Both the position numbers and the translations under genes were made by a program. Of a DNA stretch of 64,000 nucleotides, positions 23,590 through 34,362 are shown piece by piece. Origin of the DNA: Ashinkailepas kermadecensis. Lineage: Eukaryota > Arthropoda > Thecostraca > Neolepadidae. The stretch is taken from NCBI GenBank assembly GCA_034440615.1, contig JAOTOM010003172.1, forward strand, positions 62,001-126,000. The letters run 5' to 3'. A model generated the notes under the pieces. That model made no database searches. It was not told the DNA's origin and was given only the letters and a program-made list of their open reading frames with translations. Within the stretch, counting starts at the first letter, position 1. Each line of letters opens with the position of its first letter.

Positions 23590-24155
23590 AGGCGCCGACG
23601 GCGCGCCCATCGAACACGCGAGGCGCAATGTCGGGCCACTGCACAGGTTGCATGTGCTGACGCAAATTCGGTGGATTTTTGGCGGGGTCGCATATCGCCC
23701 ATACACAGAGCACGCGTCCAAAATGAGGCCCGTATATCCCTTATGTGTCGAACTTTCCTTCCAAAACTTCATCCACTGTGCTGGAAGGTTTTCGAGGAAA
23801 CAGCAAGTATGTTAAAACGTTGATGTATCTTGTAAATTAATGCGTGATGCTACCGTGCTGCATTCGTATAAATCATGGATGTTACCATGGTGAAGAAAGA
23901 AGGGTGGACCACCAGTCCACTCTTCCAGTCACTAGTTGTTGAGGTTGATAAGTTCGGTTAGTGGATTATTGTGGTGCTGTTGGATTATTACTTTGTTATT
24001 GTTTCGATAGTAGATTATTTCTTTGTGAGTATATTATTGTTTTGTTTGTAGTTTATTGTGTTCTTAGTAGATTATTATTATGTTAGTAGTTTATTTTGCT
24101 TGCTTTTTATTACTGCATAACCTGCAAACTGTGTTTGTGTGATGTGCTGTGGCTG
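23590..24155. other. No recognisable gene; T-rich degenerate words
   Basis: At 23940-24110 there is a loose run of TAGTAGATTATT-like words. No coding feature. Confidence 0.4.
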
Positions 24156-24158
24156 TTA

Positions 24159-24557
24159 GGCAGGAAATTCTAAAGGTTCTTTAGCTTCCACAAATTTCAA
24201 TCTAGGGAATGTAGTGTGGGCCACTGGAAATAGATGGTGAAATACTTGTTGAGGTTGCGATCTAGTCGAGTCCGTGACCAAACGATTATAATCAGTTTTT
24301 AACACATAAAACTCAACTACATGTGAAATCGCTGACATTAAGGGAATCACATAGAGGTCCTAAATTCAGGTTTGACATGTCGAGGCGTAGAACAGATAAT
24401 CGCCAGCAAGTTATCAGTGAAGGGCTCGTTGACTGATGGAATGTATTGCATTGAATGCATACTGCCTGGTGACGTAGTGCAGAGTGCCACATTGAATGCA
24501 TTTACAATTAGGGTGGGTAGATTATCTAGGTCCACGAATTTTCTTCTTAACATCTAA
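24159..24557 (+). pseudogene. LINE relic L2a: RT linker joined to ORF2 C-terminus
   Basis: Positions 24159-24330 align with 54379-54550, which leads into a reverse transcriptase. Immediately after, a frame from 24372 to 24557 encodes ILPGDVVQSATLNAF, which corresponds to the LPxxVVxAxSxNxF motif near the C-terminus of CR1/Jockey-type ORF2 proteins. The whole catalytic core (motifs 1 to E, several hundred codons) is missing between the two parts. I infer a LINE insertion with a large internal deletion, followed by decay. The 3' end and tail are not recognised. Confidence 0.6.
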
Positions 24558-24779
24558 TTTGTGCAGTATGATGATGGGAATTCGGGTGAATGAGGTAGAA
24601 TCGGTGTTAGCAATAGCCTTATATTATGCTTATGAATTGTGGAAGTAGCAGCTGTATATGACGGTAGATGTGCCTGTGACGCTGAAGAGATTGGTCATGG
24701 TAGAACAATGGGGTAGATCGGTTCTTTAGAACTCATGATATAACATTGACTCGGATATTTCAATATGTGTTCCATTCCC

Positions 24780-24837
24780 ATAGGATTGACCCAGGTGGAC
24801 CCATGTTGCATTTATAGGATTGACCCAGGTGGACCCC
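24780..24837 (+). repeat. 34-bp duplication
   Basis: ATAGGATTGACCCAGGTGGA occurs at 24780 and again at 24814, a two-copy tandem repeat. Confidence 0.9.
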
Positions 24838-24839
24838 TT

Positions 24840-25288
24840 TGGCTCTTGTTAAGTCTTAATACTTGATGACTAATACGTATGCGGTGCATATTGCGGAACT
24901 CAGCATGCTTTTCCCTGATACATTCACATTAATACTTCGGTCCCCGGTGTTTGTGCGCATTTGTAAACAAACATAGTTTCAGAGACTCTGCTTTGATCAA
25001 AAGGCTGAATCATATTGCCCGATAATCAAATTCCGCTGCTTGCTGTATCCGAATCCGACTAGCGTTCCACTATTCCCACGTATCGGGTGTTCGGCCAGGT
25101 CTGCTCGGGTCGGCTTCATCGAGAACCGCTGCACGCCTTTCGGCATTTCTCATTTCACTCCCGTCACCGTCGACGTCGAACGGGATGTAAATTTATGTCG
25201 TTGTCGCCTCCACCCTCGGTCCCCTGGCGGCCGGTTTTTCCATTCGGTGAACCTCTGTGACACCGCTGACGTCGCGAACAGACAGCAT
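24840..25288. other. No recognisable gene
   Basis: No motif, repeat or RNA structure recognised. Confidence 0.4.
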
Positions 25289-25289
25289 C

Positions 25290-25600
25290 GTCAGGTGGTC
25301 TGTCTGCTGAGGACTCGACTGGACAACATTGTCAGGTGGTCTGTCTGCTGAAGACTCGGCTGGAAAACACCGCTAGGTGGTCTGTCTGCTGAAGACTCGG
25401 CTGGACAACATCGTCACGTTGTCTGTCTGCTGAAGACTCGGCTGGACAACATTGTCAGGTGGTCTGTCTGCTGAGGACTCGGCTGGACAACATCGCCAGG
25501 CGATCTGCCTGTTGAGGTTCGAACCGGGCAACAATTGCACACTGTCTGCTGAAGACTAGGCTGGACAACACCGGCAGACTGTCTGTCGACACTGAAGCCA
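25290..25600 (+). repeat. 41-bp minisatellite, about seven copies
   Basis: TCAGGTGGTCTGTCTGCTGA starts recur at 25291, 25332, 25373, 25414, 25455 and 25496, exactly 41 bases apart, then two diverged units to about 25600. Confidence 0.94.
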
Positions 25601-25975
25601 GCACGGAAGCGGAAGCCGAGGAAGTCACCGTTCCGAGTCACAAATGTTGCAAGGTGGATTCCCTAACAGTGAGCTGCTTGCCATTACATGCTGGAGTACT
25701 GGATAGACCACATGCCGTCAGTTGTGTTGTCTTCTGGCACCTCGAACAGGCATCGAGGACATGTCTGCTGTCTGCTTGCTACCTAAACATACATCAGAAA
25801 TTCAGTTTGACATCGAATCGGAGCTCAAGCTTCAGTTCAGCATGTTTGCTAGTATGCAGCGCAGTTGGTATCAGGAACTACCGAGGTAGACGATGTGCCT
25901 GGATTGCCCGGTCTTGGATAGACTGTTTCCTACGGTCCATTGTATTCAGCTAAGTGAGATATTATATCGTCTGTC
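25601..25975. other. No recognisable gene
   Basis: A 99-codon frame at 25654-25953 has no recognised motif. Confidence 0.35.
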
Positions 25976-26080
25976 TATCATTCTATCGTCGTCATATATC
26001 GTCATATATCGTCATATATTTCGTCACATATATCGTCATATCATATATATCGTCATATGGTATCATTATATCATCGTCGC
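25976..26080 (+). repeat. ATCGTCATAT short tandem repeat
   Basis: Imperfect copies of a roughly 10-base TATATCGTCA word, giving an AT-rich low-complexity tract. Confidence 0.85.
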
Positions 26081-26295
26081 TAAGTGAGATATTCTATCTG
26101 TGTTATCTAATTAACGCGAGGTTGTAATAGCCACAAGTCCATTGTGGATTACTTCAATAAAAGTATGTCTGTCTATATGTCTGACTATCGTCCGTCGTAG
26201 TCCGTAGTGTGAGATAATGTGTCGTCTGCCGCGATCTGCAAGACGATATTCTCTCGACGCCATGGTCCGAGGCTGGCGATATTCTGCTGTTTGTG

Positions 26296-26965
26296 GCGGT
26301 CTCGAGCAGGCGATTTTCTGCAGTCGGCCATCCTCTCCAGCAGGCGGTGTCTGCAGTCGGCCATCCTATCTAGCATGTGGTGTCTGCAGTCGGTCATCCT
26401 CTCCGGCAGGCGGTGTCTGCAGCCGGCCATCCTCTCCGGCAGGCGGTGTCTGCAGTCGACCATCCTCTCCGGCAGGCGGTGTCTGCAGTCGACCATCCTA
26501 TCTAGCATGTGGTATCTGCAGCCGGCCATCCTCTCCGGCAGGCGGTGTCTGCAGTCGACCATCCTATCTAGCATGTGGTGTCTGAAGCCGGCCATCCTCT
26601 CCGGCAGGCGGTGTCTGCAGTCGACCATCCTCTCCGGCAGGCGGTGTCTGCAGCCGGCCATCCTCTCCGGCAGGCGGTGTCTGCAGTCGGGCATCCTCTC
26701 CGGCAGGCGGTGTCTGCAGTCGACCATCCTATCTAGCATGTGGTGTCTGCAGCCGGCCATCCTCTCCGGCAGGCGGTGTCTGCAGCCGGCCATCCTCTCC
26801 GGCAGGCGGTGTCTGCAGTCGGGCATCCTCTCCGGCAGGCGGTGTCTGCAGTCGGCCATCCTCTCCGGCAGGCGATTTTCTGCAGCCGGCCATCCTCTCC
26901 GGCAGGCGGTGTCTGCAGTCGGCCATCCTATCTAGCAGGCGGTGTCGGAGCTCTGGTAGGCGGTG
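26296..26965 (+). repeat. 33-bp minisatellite with two unit types
   Basis: About 20 units, each CATCCTCTCCGGCAGGCGG followed by TGTCTGCAG and a short variable join. A second type reads CATCCTATCTAGCATGTGG and is interspersed (near 26362, 26494, 26560 and 26725). The 33-base period gives an 11-residue repeat open on both strands, which produces the 220-240-codon frames. With no initiation context or conserved domain I treat them as artefacts. Confidence 0.95.
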
Positions 26966-27257
26966 TCACCCCCGACAGTCAATCCCGGAGAATGGGCCTG
27001 TTTGTCGACGGGGCCGTAGACAGAGCAATAGGTACTGTTCTCACTGAATAATTCTGTGTCGTTCAACCAAACAAGTTTCTCTCTATTCGAAAACTTCCGG
27101 CGTCGATGCCGCTGCAAGAAAACACATCGCCTTCACAGCGCATCTGGCGGAGAGATAACATCGTCAGCACAATGGCTATCATTGTCGGTTCAGTGGACAG
27201 CGACAACTAATGCTGTCATTTCTTGTGTGGAATTGCGTGATTGATGCCGCTTGTTTT

Positions 27258-27290
27258 CTGTGGTGGTCTGTGGTGGTCTGTGGTGGTCTG
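27258..27290 (+). repeat. 10-bp tandem repeat, three copies
   Basis: TGGTGGTCTG three times from 27261. Confidence 0.9.
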
Positions 27291-27348
27291 AGCTGGAGGT
27301 GATGGCTGCATTTTCTTTCTCGTGAGGTGCAGCCAATCATGAATCAGA

Positions 27349-27462
27349 AGGCATTATCATGCCGTGTAGTATGGCATGATATTATCGTGCGAAGTGTAGC
27401 ACGGCATGGTATTATCATGCCAAGTGTAGCATGGCATGGCATTACCATGCCAGGTGTAGCAT
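27349..27462 (+). repeat. 30-bp repeat of palindromic units
   Basis: Three full units start at 27373, 27403 and 27433, with a partial one from 27349. Each opens with an inverted repeat, GGCATG, seven bases, CATGCC, then a GTGTAGCAT-like spacer. Each unit can fold into its own small hairpin. Mutations in the second unit (ATCGTGCG) break one arm. Confidence 0.92.
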
Positions 27463-28259
27463 AATTGAGGAATTTCGGGAGGTGTACATCGGAAGAGAAA
27501 TACAAGTAGTGTACTAATGTTTTTTTTTCATGTAGGAATATTTAGGCATGTTTTTGTTTGTTTGTTTAATTGTCGTCCCCATATCAGATGCAGCAGCAGC
27601 CTATCCTAATTTGGCTGTATGCACCTTCATTGGGTCTTTCAGTGTGGGGCTTCCATAGGTGAGCTGCCCATAGATCAGGATAGCCAACACATGGGTGCCT
27701 CGGGATGCAAGCAAGAGATACAACAGAATGTGATTATACCAATACTATTACCATCCCTTCTGTATTTTCTTTTTCTTTTTGCAGATAGACTACCACCAAT
27801 TAGTAGAAAGGAAATGGACCCCGGGAAAACCATGGGCAGGTAGCAAGCTAGTAGCGCCCACGGAATTCCCAGGGTCACAAGTTGAAATGTTAGGGGGAGT
27901 ACAGAAAAGATGAAAGCATTCAGACGAAGATAACTCATGCAGAATATGCATGGGTGAATACAAACCTAAAAAAATCCTCCATCACAAAAAAGAAACAAAA
28001 ACAAAACGAAACAAAACAAAAACACATTCATTCACGCACATCATACTTTTCTGTGTTGCCATATATTAACAGTGACATCCTCTATGGCAAGGTAGAATTT
28101 TTAAAAGTTATCTATATGAATTACATGGACTAGATTCTGTCTTCAGTTCTCGCTTGATTTGTATAATTCCATAAAGTAACGTCTAAGGCATTTCTTTAGC
28201 ACATTTTTTGTCCTTGGCACCTGTTCTATTCTGGGAAATATTTGGCAAATTACACTATT

Positions 28260-29975
28260 TCAGGATTTTGGTGCAGAGTATGTAATAGCAAACAGCCTAT
28301 ATTGTCGATAAGTAAATGGTATATAGAAATGTTGAATGATTCTTGTATTAGTAGGTGTTGCATATTGAAAGAAGTCAGCCATAGCACATGGCAATGTATC
28401 ATGTACAAATTTGTGCAGTATTAATATATTTTGTTCCTGCACCATATCAGTGAACTTCAATATGTTGTACTTGATAAATAACTCATTTGTAGGATATGTA
28501 AAATGTTTATAATCAATAATCCGTAATACACGTTTCTGGGATTTTATAATTTGGTCTAATCTTGTGGGATAATTATTACCCCAAATCACAGCACAGTAAT
28601 TTATATAGGGAATGATTAAAGAGTTATATAAGTACTTCAGTTCTCGACTTGTAATGAAATATTTTGCCCTCCCCATAATACCCAAGTTTCTACTAATGAT
28701 GGCTGTGACATAATCAATGTGCCCATGCCAAGTCAATTTTTCATCAAGCACTATGCCAAGATACTTGATTTGTTGTTTTCTGTTCACTTTTGTCAAATTG
28801 ATCACTATATCTATGTCATTACTGGGAGTTCCAGAATATATTTGATAATTTGTCTTTGTTACATTTAGAGATAACCTATTTGCTTTGAACCATGTTGTTA
28901 GCTCAGGCACAATGCCATTCATTTTATTCTGCAATTCATCTATATTTCTAGCCTTGACAAGAATAGCTGTGTCATCAGCAAAGAAGTACATATTTGCTTG
29001 TTTTGAAATTTTGGCCAAGTCATTGATATAAATGATAAATAATAATGGTCCTAGAATGGAGCCTTGAGGAACACCCATAGAAATTAACTCTGGTTCAGAT
29101 ACCGTCTCATATACTTTAGTTTGCTGATATCTATTTTTAAGATATGATTCTAATATCCTAAGTAGGGGACCTTCAACTCCAATGCACTGTAATTTCCTAA
29201 CTAGTATGTCTGTGCTAACCGTGTCAAAGGCCTTTTTTAAATCAATATTTAAGCCAAACAAAATATCTCCATTTTCAATGGACTTCGTAATTTCGTTATA
29301 TAAATGCATAATGAGCATGTATGTGCTATGATTTCTTCTGAAGCCAAATTGAAAAGGGCTTAGTACATCGTTTAGTTCCAAATATGATGAAAGATAGGAC
29401 TGTAATATTTGTTCCAAAATTTTAGAGAATATAGGGAGTAAAGGTATAGGTCGATAATTTGTGAATTTGTGATGTTCTCCTGCTTTGAATATAGGTACAA
29501 CAACTGCTTTCTTAAAATCGTCAGGAAATATTCCAGTTTGTAGACAGATAGTAAGTAGATGGGTAATCTGTTTCAATATACCTTGATATGTAAGCATTAA
29601 AATGTTTGTGTTGATTCCATCTATGCCACCTCCAACAGATTTCAAGTTCCTAATAATTGATTCTTCTTGAGCTTCATTGGTACATATATTATCAGAAAAC
29701 TTTGCATAGGTAGGTTCAGCTATGTATTCAGTAGGATCTTTTTCTGTAGGTGCTATTTTTTGTTCTAGCCTTTCTCCAATAGAGACAAAGAAATTATTAA
29801 ATGCATTTGGTACATAATTATTTTCATATTCATTGCCATCTTCATCTACTAATGTATCTGAAAGTTTAGATCTAATTTTTTTCTTATTTATCAGTTTGTT
29901 TAGGATGTTCCAAGTTTTTTGTTTATCCTGCTGATTGTGATAGAGTGCTGTTTGATAGTGCAGTTTTTTTTGCAT
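28260..29975 (-). CDS. LINE ORF2 reverse-transcriptase part (571 codons, open)
   Basis: This makes cDNA from the element's RNA at a nicked target site. Visible motifs in order: PIFKAGEHHKFTNYRP (162-177), FGFRRNHST (210-218), motif A LNIDLKKAFD with D245, motif B GVPQGSILGPLLF (301-313), motif C FFADDTAIL with D334 and D335, RLSLNVTK (367-374) and YLGIVLDEKLTWH (405-417). The three catalytic aspartates are present. The C-terminal 120 residues carry the thumb-like region typical of the group. The methionine at 29975 is only the first after a frameshift. The natural protein is a fusion continuing upstream into the endonuclease at 30069-31006. The frame from 29975 to the stop at 28260 has no break, so this segment has not been disabled itself. 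Confidence 0.93.
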   Translation of the reverse strand: MQKKLHYQTALYHNQQDKQKTWNILNKLINKKKIRSKLSDTLVDEDGNEYENNYVPNAFNNFFVSIGERLEQKIAPTEKDPTEYIAEPTYAKFSDNICTNEAQEESIIRNLKSVGGGIDGINTNILMLTYQGILKQITHLLTICLQTGIFPDDFKKAVVVPIFKAGEHHKFTNYRPIPLLPIFSKILEQILQSYLSSYLELNDVLSPFQFGFRRNHSTYMLIMHLYNEITKSIENGDILFGLNIDLKKAFDTVSTDILVRKLQCIGVEGPLLRILESYLKNRYQQTKVYETVSEPELISMGVPQGSILGPLLFIIYINDLAKISKQANMYFFADDTAILVKARNIDELQNKMNGIVPELTTWFKANRLSLNVTKTNYQIYSGTPSNDIDIVINLTKVNRKQQIKYLGIVLDEKLTWHGHIDYVTAIISRNLGIMGRAKYFITSRELKYLYNSLIIPYINYCAVIWGNNYPTRLDQIIKSQKRVLRIIDYKHFTYPTNELFIKYNILKFTDMVQEQNILILHKFVHDTLPCAMADFFQYATPTNTRIIQHFYIPFTYRQYRLFAITYSAPKS

Positions 29976-30068
29976 CTCTTAAGATATGAACTAAAATGTT
30001 TCTATATTGTTTATACTCAACTTTATTTTGTATGCTTTGATTTTTAAGTACTTCTTGTATAATTTTAT

Positions 30069-30812
30069 TTATTTATTTATGGAACATAATATTCCTGCAG
30101 TTATCCATGGCTTCATGGGGGTTCTCCTACTGCTATGTGTAAGTGTTTTAGTACAAAGCTTCATACCTTCTGTATATGCATTAATCAATTGAGAACACGC
30201 AACATTTGCATCAGTGTTGTTGTCAAAATTGTGCAGTGCCAATACCAAATAATCATTTAATTTAGTCACTTGATTGTAATCAAATGCTATTCTATTACCT
30301 TTTGTTGAGGTTTGATTTTCATCAAGAGTTAAAGTCACAAAAATAGGAAGGTGATCCGATAAGTCCTCAAGCAATATTCCAGAAGAGCAGATATACGAGA
30401 AATCATTTATAAATATATTGTCAAGCAAAGCCATTCCAGCACTATGTGCACGAGTGGCTTTTGTTATGGCAGGCCAAAATCCATATGAGGTGAGCAAGTT
30501 TAGAAATGATTTGCTATTTTTATCATTTCTGACATTCAGCAAGTTATAGTTGAAATCACCAGTTATAATAGTAAGTTTTCCTTTGTTTTCTAGGCTGTCT
30601 AGTAGCTTCTCAAACACGCTATGGAAATCACTATGGGAGGAACATGGCGGACGGTAAATCTGACATACTATTATGGATTTCTTTTTGTTTTCAATTTCAA
30701 GGTTTATTTCAACAAATGATGCTTCAATGAGGTTACTTTCTATGATATCAATACTTCTTGTTGCATAGGATTTGCATACATAAATTGCGATCCCCCACCC
30801 TCCCTGTAACAT
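30069..30812 (-). pseudogene. LINE endonuclease domain, main part
   Basis: An APE-type endonuclease that nicks the target DNA. Visible motifs are IYRPP (52-56), TGDFN (84-88, with catalytic D86), LDNIFIN (130-136) and SDHLPIF (152-158, with the catalytic histidine 154). The frame ends at a TAA (30069-30071) inside a conserved linker that should read on into the reverse transcriptase. Beyond it, single-base slips at the T5 run 30041-30045 and the T8 run 29964-29971 are needed to follow the conserved linker into the next frame. Start 30812 is an artefact of the upstream frameshift at 30792-30796. Confidence 0.88.
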
Positions 30813-31006
30813 CGACTAGATGCAAACATTGTGTAATTGTTAATTTCAAAGAATTGTTCAGTATCCTTCTTCAGCCAAGTCTCGGAAATGCATATCACTG
30901 ACCATTTGATGCCAGTGGTATCTAAGAAAACTAGTATATCATCAAATTTATTCTTCATGGATCTAGCATTTATATGTATTACGGAAAGACCCCCACGCCA
31001 TTCCAT
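30740..31006 (-). pseudogene. LINE endonuclease domain, N-terminal part
   Basis: It contains HINARSM (11-17), the asparagine-bearing first endonuclease motif, and SETWL (41-45) with catalytic glutamate 42. It reaches CYREGGG and then drops out of frame. The same region is continued in a second frame by GIAIYVCKS. The break falls in a run of five Cs (plus strand 30792-30796) where the family pattern would need one more base. The start at 31006 is the first methionine. Similar-looking sequence (CNYTYPNSLS) continues in frame upstream, so the real start is earlier. Confidence 0.85.
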
Positions 31007-31137
31007 ACTAAGTGAGTTTGGATAAGTGTAGTTACAGTTAGTTATAATATGTTCATGGGCTGGGAAATCACCCCCAGCTCCTCTTCTAAGTATTTTCCTA
31101 AATTATCTTGGTTTTCTTCCATGTCAAGTATATCCAT

Positions 31138-31825
31138 GTCGGAAAACTAACAAGGTGTACTATTCCTACCTTAAATCACCAACCAACCGCAGGCAAGAGT
31201 TTGTTGTGTTCTTGGGGGACCCAAATCAGAGACGCCAGAAGATAATTTTTGCTCATTCTGTATAAGAAAAATTGTTCCATTTAAAAAATGTTAAATGGAG
31301 TATAGGGAAATAACTTGAAGCAAGCTAATATCCGATGACCTAGATAACTTTTTCTTGCATTGCTTTGCTTTGCTTTTCACATGAAATGTATGTTTTTAAA
31401 GTGCATGCTGAACGGAAAATGACTTTCACGAGGCCACCAGCTAGGGAAGAAGGAAAAAAGATCGTTGGGAAACCCTTTCTAAAAAAGTAATGTTCTTGTC
31501 ACTGGCACCGATGAGTCTCATCTCGTTCACTCGCCCCTGCTCCGTTCATGTGAGCGGAATACTGCACAGATACACGTTTCAGTAGTGTGTAAAAGCACGA
31601 TAAAGTAGTATATCCCTCGCCACTGTTGTTTGCGTTATAATATCCAATAAGCTACACACACAATTGAAACGCGTGAAGTAGTTAAGTGACAAATGAGGTG
31701 AACTAAACTTCCAGATACAACTGGTGCCACCGTACAAAATTAGTATGAAATTGGTGTATAAAGGTTTTCAACTGAAATTATATATTTTGTGGAATGAATG
31801 AGTCGCGAAGTTAACAAAATAATAT
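31138..31825. other. No recognisable gene; possible LINE 5' region
   Basis: AT-rich and without a supported frame. Part of it may be the element's 5' untranslated region or the flank. The boundary is not visible. Confidence 0.4.
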
Positions 31826-31830
31826 TGATA

Positions 31831-32180
31831 TCCGAAATACTGATAACCGTAATGCTGAAAACCATAATACTGATAACCGCAATACCTACAACCGTAATAC
31901 TGAAAACCTTAATACTGAAAGCCGTAATACTGAAAACTGTAATACTGAAAACCGTAATACTGAAAACAGTAATGCTGAAAACCGCAATACTGAAACCCGT
32001 AATGCTGAAAACCGTAATACTGAAAACCGTAATACTGAAAATCGTAATACTGAAAACCGTTATACTGAAAACCATTATACTGAAAACCGTAGTACTGAAA
32101 ACCGTAGTACTGAAAACCGTAATACTGAAAACCGTAATACTGAAAACCGTAATACAGTTAACCATAATACTGATAACCGC
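31831..32180 (+). repeat. 15-bp minisatellite (ACCGTAATACTGAAA)
   Basis: About 23 units with point variants (AATGCTG, AATACTGAT, TTATACTG, AGTACTG). Being a multiple of three it yields a five-residue repeat open on both strands, so the 150- and 175-codon frames are not evidence of genes. Confidence 0.95.
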
Positions 32181-32820
32181 AGGTGAGTTCATTGCTATAA
32201 AAGAATTTGGATGTTTATTTGCTTGCGTTGTCTGTTCTTGTGCCCGTACAGTGGCACAAGGTCAACCGTCGGGTAACGGTGGGTGGCGACAGGACAACGT
32301 TCAGGCGTCCTGGTCATGGGGATAACACGTGCAATGTGTCCGGCATGCTCCAGTAGGTGAATGTTTTCTACTTGTTGCTGCTGAATGAGCACCGTTGGAT
32401 GCTGCAGTGCACTCCTTGTGCAATGCGTATGCCGCAAATATATTGTTCAGTTGTATTTGTTTGTTTGTGTATTTACTAGTGTCCCTGTATCTAGGAAGAT
32501 GCATGTATGTATGATGCATCACTAAGTCGTCAGTTGGTTCCGGTGATACACTGCGTTTATGATGAGCAAGGGATTATACTTAGGAGTATCGCATGCCATT
32601 CTTTGTTTAGGTATACTTCATTTAAGCGTGCTAACATGCATAGAACAGTTCCTGGTTGACGTTACACGTTACACTATGTCGTGTTTTTCCCTTTCGAGAA
32701 GATATGGGCTTGGTATGGTTGTGCAGCTGATGCGCCTATGAACCCAAATAACTAATAACTAACTCTTTCGAGTAGAAATTAACGTTAGGCGTCATGAGCG
32801 GATATAATACCAGTGGCGTC
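32181..32820. other. No recognisable gene
   Basis: A minus-strand frame at 32195-32437 (80 codons) has a plausible mixed composition but no motif I know. Confidence 0.35.
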
Positions 32821-32821
32821 G

Positions 32822-32857
32822 CTCTGGTGGTGGGTTTGTGAAGGAACACCACCAGAG
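32822..32857. repeat. 11-bp perfect inverted repeat
   Basis: CTCTGGTGGTG at 32822-32832 and its exact reverse complement at 32847-32857 with a 14-base loop. Confidence 0.9.
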
Positions 32858-34355
32858 TGGGCTTGCTATGATTAATATCATGTTCTAGTTTCTAGAGGAG
32901 GTGCAGGTAACTTCCAATGGTCAAAGTTGAACAACATTGGAACAAGCCTTCTTATGATGCTTAGTTCGTTTTCTCATCAAATCATTTCACCCTGTCACTT
33001 TGCCCTCGTGAAATGGGAACAATTGGCCACTCAACTTCTTGTAACAAAGCGCGTAATGCATCTTCTGTGTAATGCGCTAACAATTTAAAATGTTCTTAGC
33101 TAAGCGAAAATCGAAGGTATATCATCTTGAATAGCGTCCGGCTAGTTCTTATTAACCTTGACATGTCTGCATACAATTCCAGGATATTTTTCCCATTGTC
33201 ATATTGTATTCCTATCAATTGTATATTAGATGTTCTGCATTAGCGAATTAATTTCCAATGAGCTCAAAGAAACCGACATATAATCAGCTGCCTTCTGATG
33301 CCATACTCCATTACTTTTATAGATATATACCCTATTATTATTCACCTTTTGAGATGAAGCTTTCATGCATTATTGAGGTTCTGGCATGGCTCGATATGCG
33401 TCAAGCGCCGACATTTGCTGCACGGATGATTTATTGGGCCGCCAAGCGGCGGCACGGCAAAACAATACAGTTCCAGCCTTGATCAATATCAAGCTGCATC
33501 ATCACCTCTGCCACGCGAAAATTGTGTACGAGAAATTAACGGATTTGACGGATTATTTCCATTCAACGCCCATAAACGTAATATTCTTAAACAATATCGA
33601 GGAAACATGTCGACCTCAACTCCAATGGTGGCGGAAATCATGTCAGGCAAATCGCCATTCACTTAAAATATGAAAATCTGCCCGTAACCTTAGCGTCGGG
33701 GACCATTAACGTTCAGGGAATGGTTTCGCGCCCCGCCATTTCAAGAATGGCGGGTGGTCGGCGCCAAGTCGCGAGCTGCGGGCGACGCCGCCGGCGGCTC
33801 GCCTTCTATAGTGGACGAAGATCAGAAAACAGTTCCAGAAGCCAATATGCAAGGTAACAATATGCGTAATATATCACTGCAAAAGGCAATGAAATTGACA
33901 TCTGAAGGCAAGCTAACTTTAATAAATGACTTCGCATTAAATTGTATGGAGACAGAGTCCCATACATGGTAATTATATTCTTCGCGCACACACTAGTGAG
34001 CATCCGGGCGCGCTTGTCGCGGGCGCATATTTCGGAGTTCTTGAATGGCATCAGGAACCTACCTGTTTTATTTCAATACTGGAGATTCCTCGGTGTCCGC
34101 ATTAACATTGCGTCTGACGCTTAACGAATCACCAGTTTTGTTGATTGAATTGATGAATATAGTCACGCGTCTGGTTCCAACATCTGCGATAGGTGTTCTC
34201 TTATGCATAGTTGTAGGTGGAAAACAAAAACATTCGCGTGTTGCAAGTCGCATATCCTGCCTTGGGATCATTGTATCCTGGGGCATTGTGCCCACAAACA
34301 GCAGTACTCCCCTGTAAACATGTTTCCAAGCAGATCAGTTAACAGCGTTTTTCCT
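32858..34355. other. No recognisable gene
   Basis: GC-rich islets lie at 33440-33460 and 33740-33800. Short frames only. Confidence 0.4.
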
Positions 34356-34362
34356 CGCCTTC

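Larger units (their letters stand above)
27551..31137 (-). mobile_element. CR1/L2-like non-LTR retrotransposon (LINE), nearly complete but defective
   Basis: On the minus strand the order is endonuclease (31006 to about 30300), reverse transcriptase (29975 to 28260), a 3' untranslated region of about 0.7 kb, and a short AAAC-type tail (plus strand TTTTTGTTTGTTTG at 27551-27567). This is the plan of an APE-endonuclease LINE of the Jockey/CR1/L2 group, which copies itself by target-primed reverse transcription. A further in-frame stretch from 31137 (start MDILDMEENQ) to a stop at 31042 may be the true N-terminus of ORF2. No ORF1 was found, so the copy may be 5'-truncated. Target-site duplications were not found. 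AT-rich coding DNA contrasts with the CpG-rich patches nearby. Confidence 0.9.

Noticed and set aside
22439..23823. Long overlapping plus-strand open frames (285-381 codons) rich in Gly, Ala, Arg and Pro
   Set aside because: All three frames are open at once because the 43-bp unit has no stop. No domain, and no frame preference is visible.
26185..26935. Opposed 224- and 238-codon frames with an 11-residue repeat
   Set aside because: The 33-bp unit is stop-free on both strands, so both frames are expected by arithmetic.
27675..27938. 87-codon hydrophobic minus-strand frame in the LINE 3' region
   Set aside because: It lies between the ORF2 stop and the AAAC tail, where LINEs have untranslated sequence. 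No motif seen.
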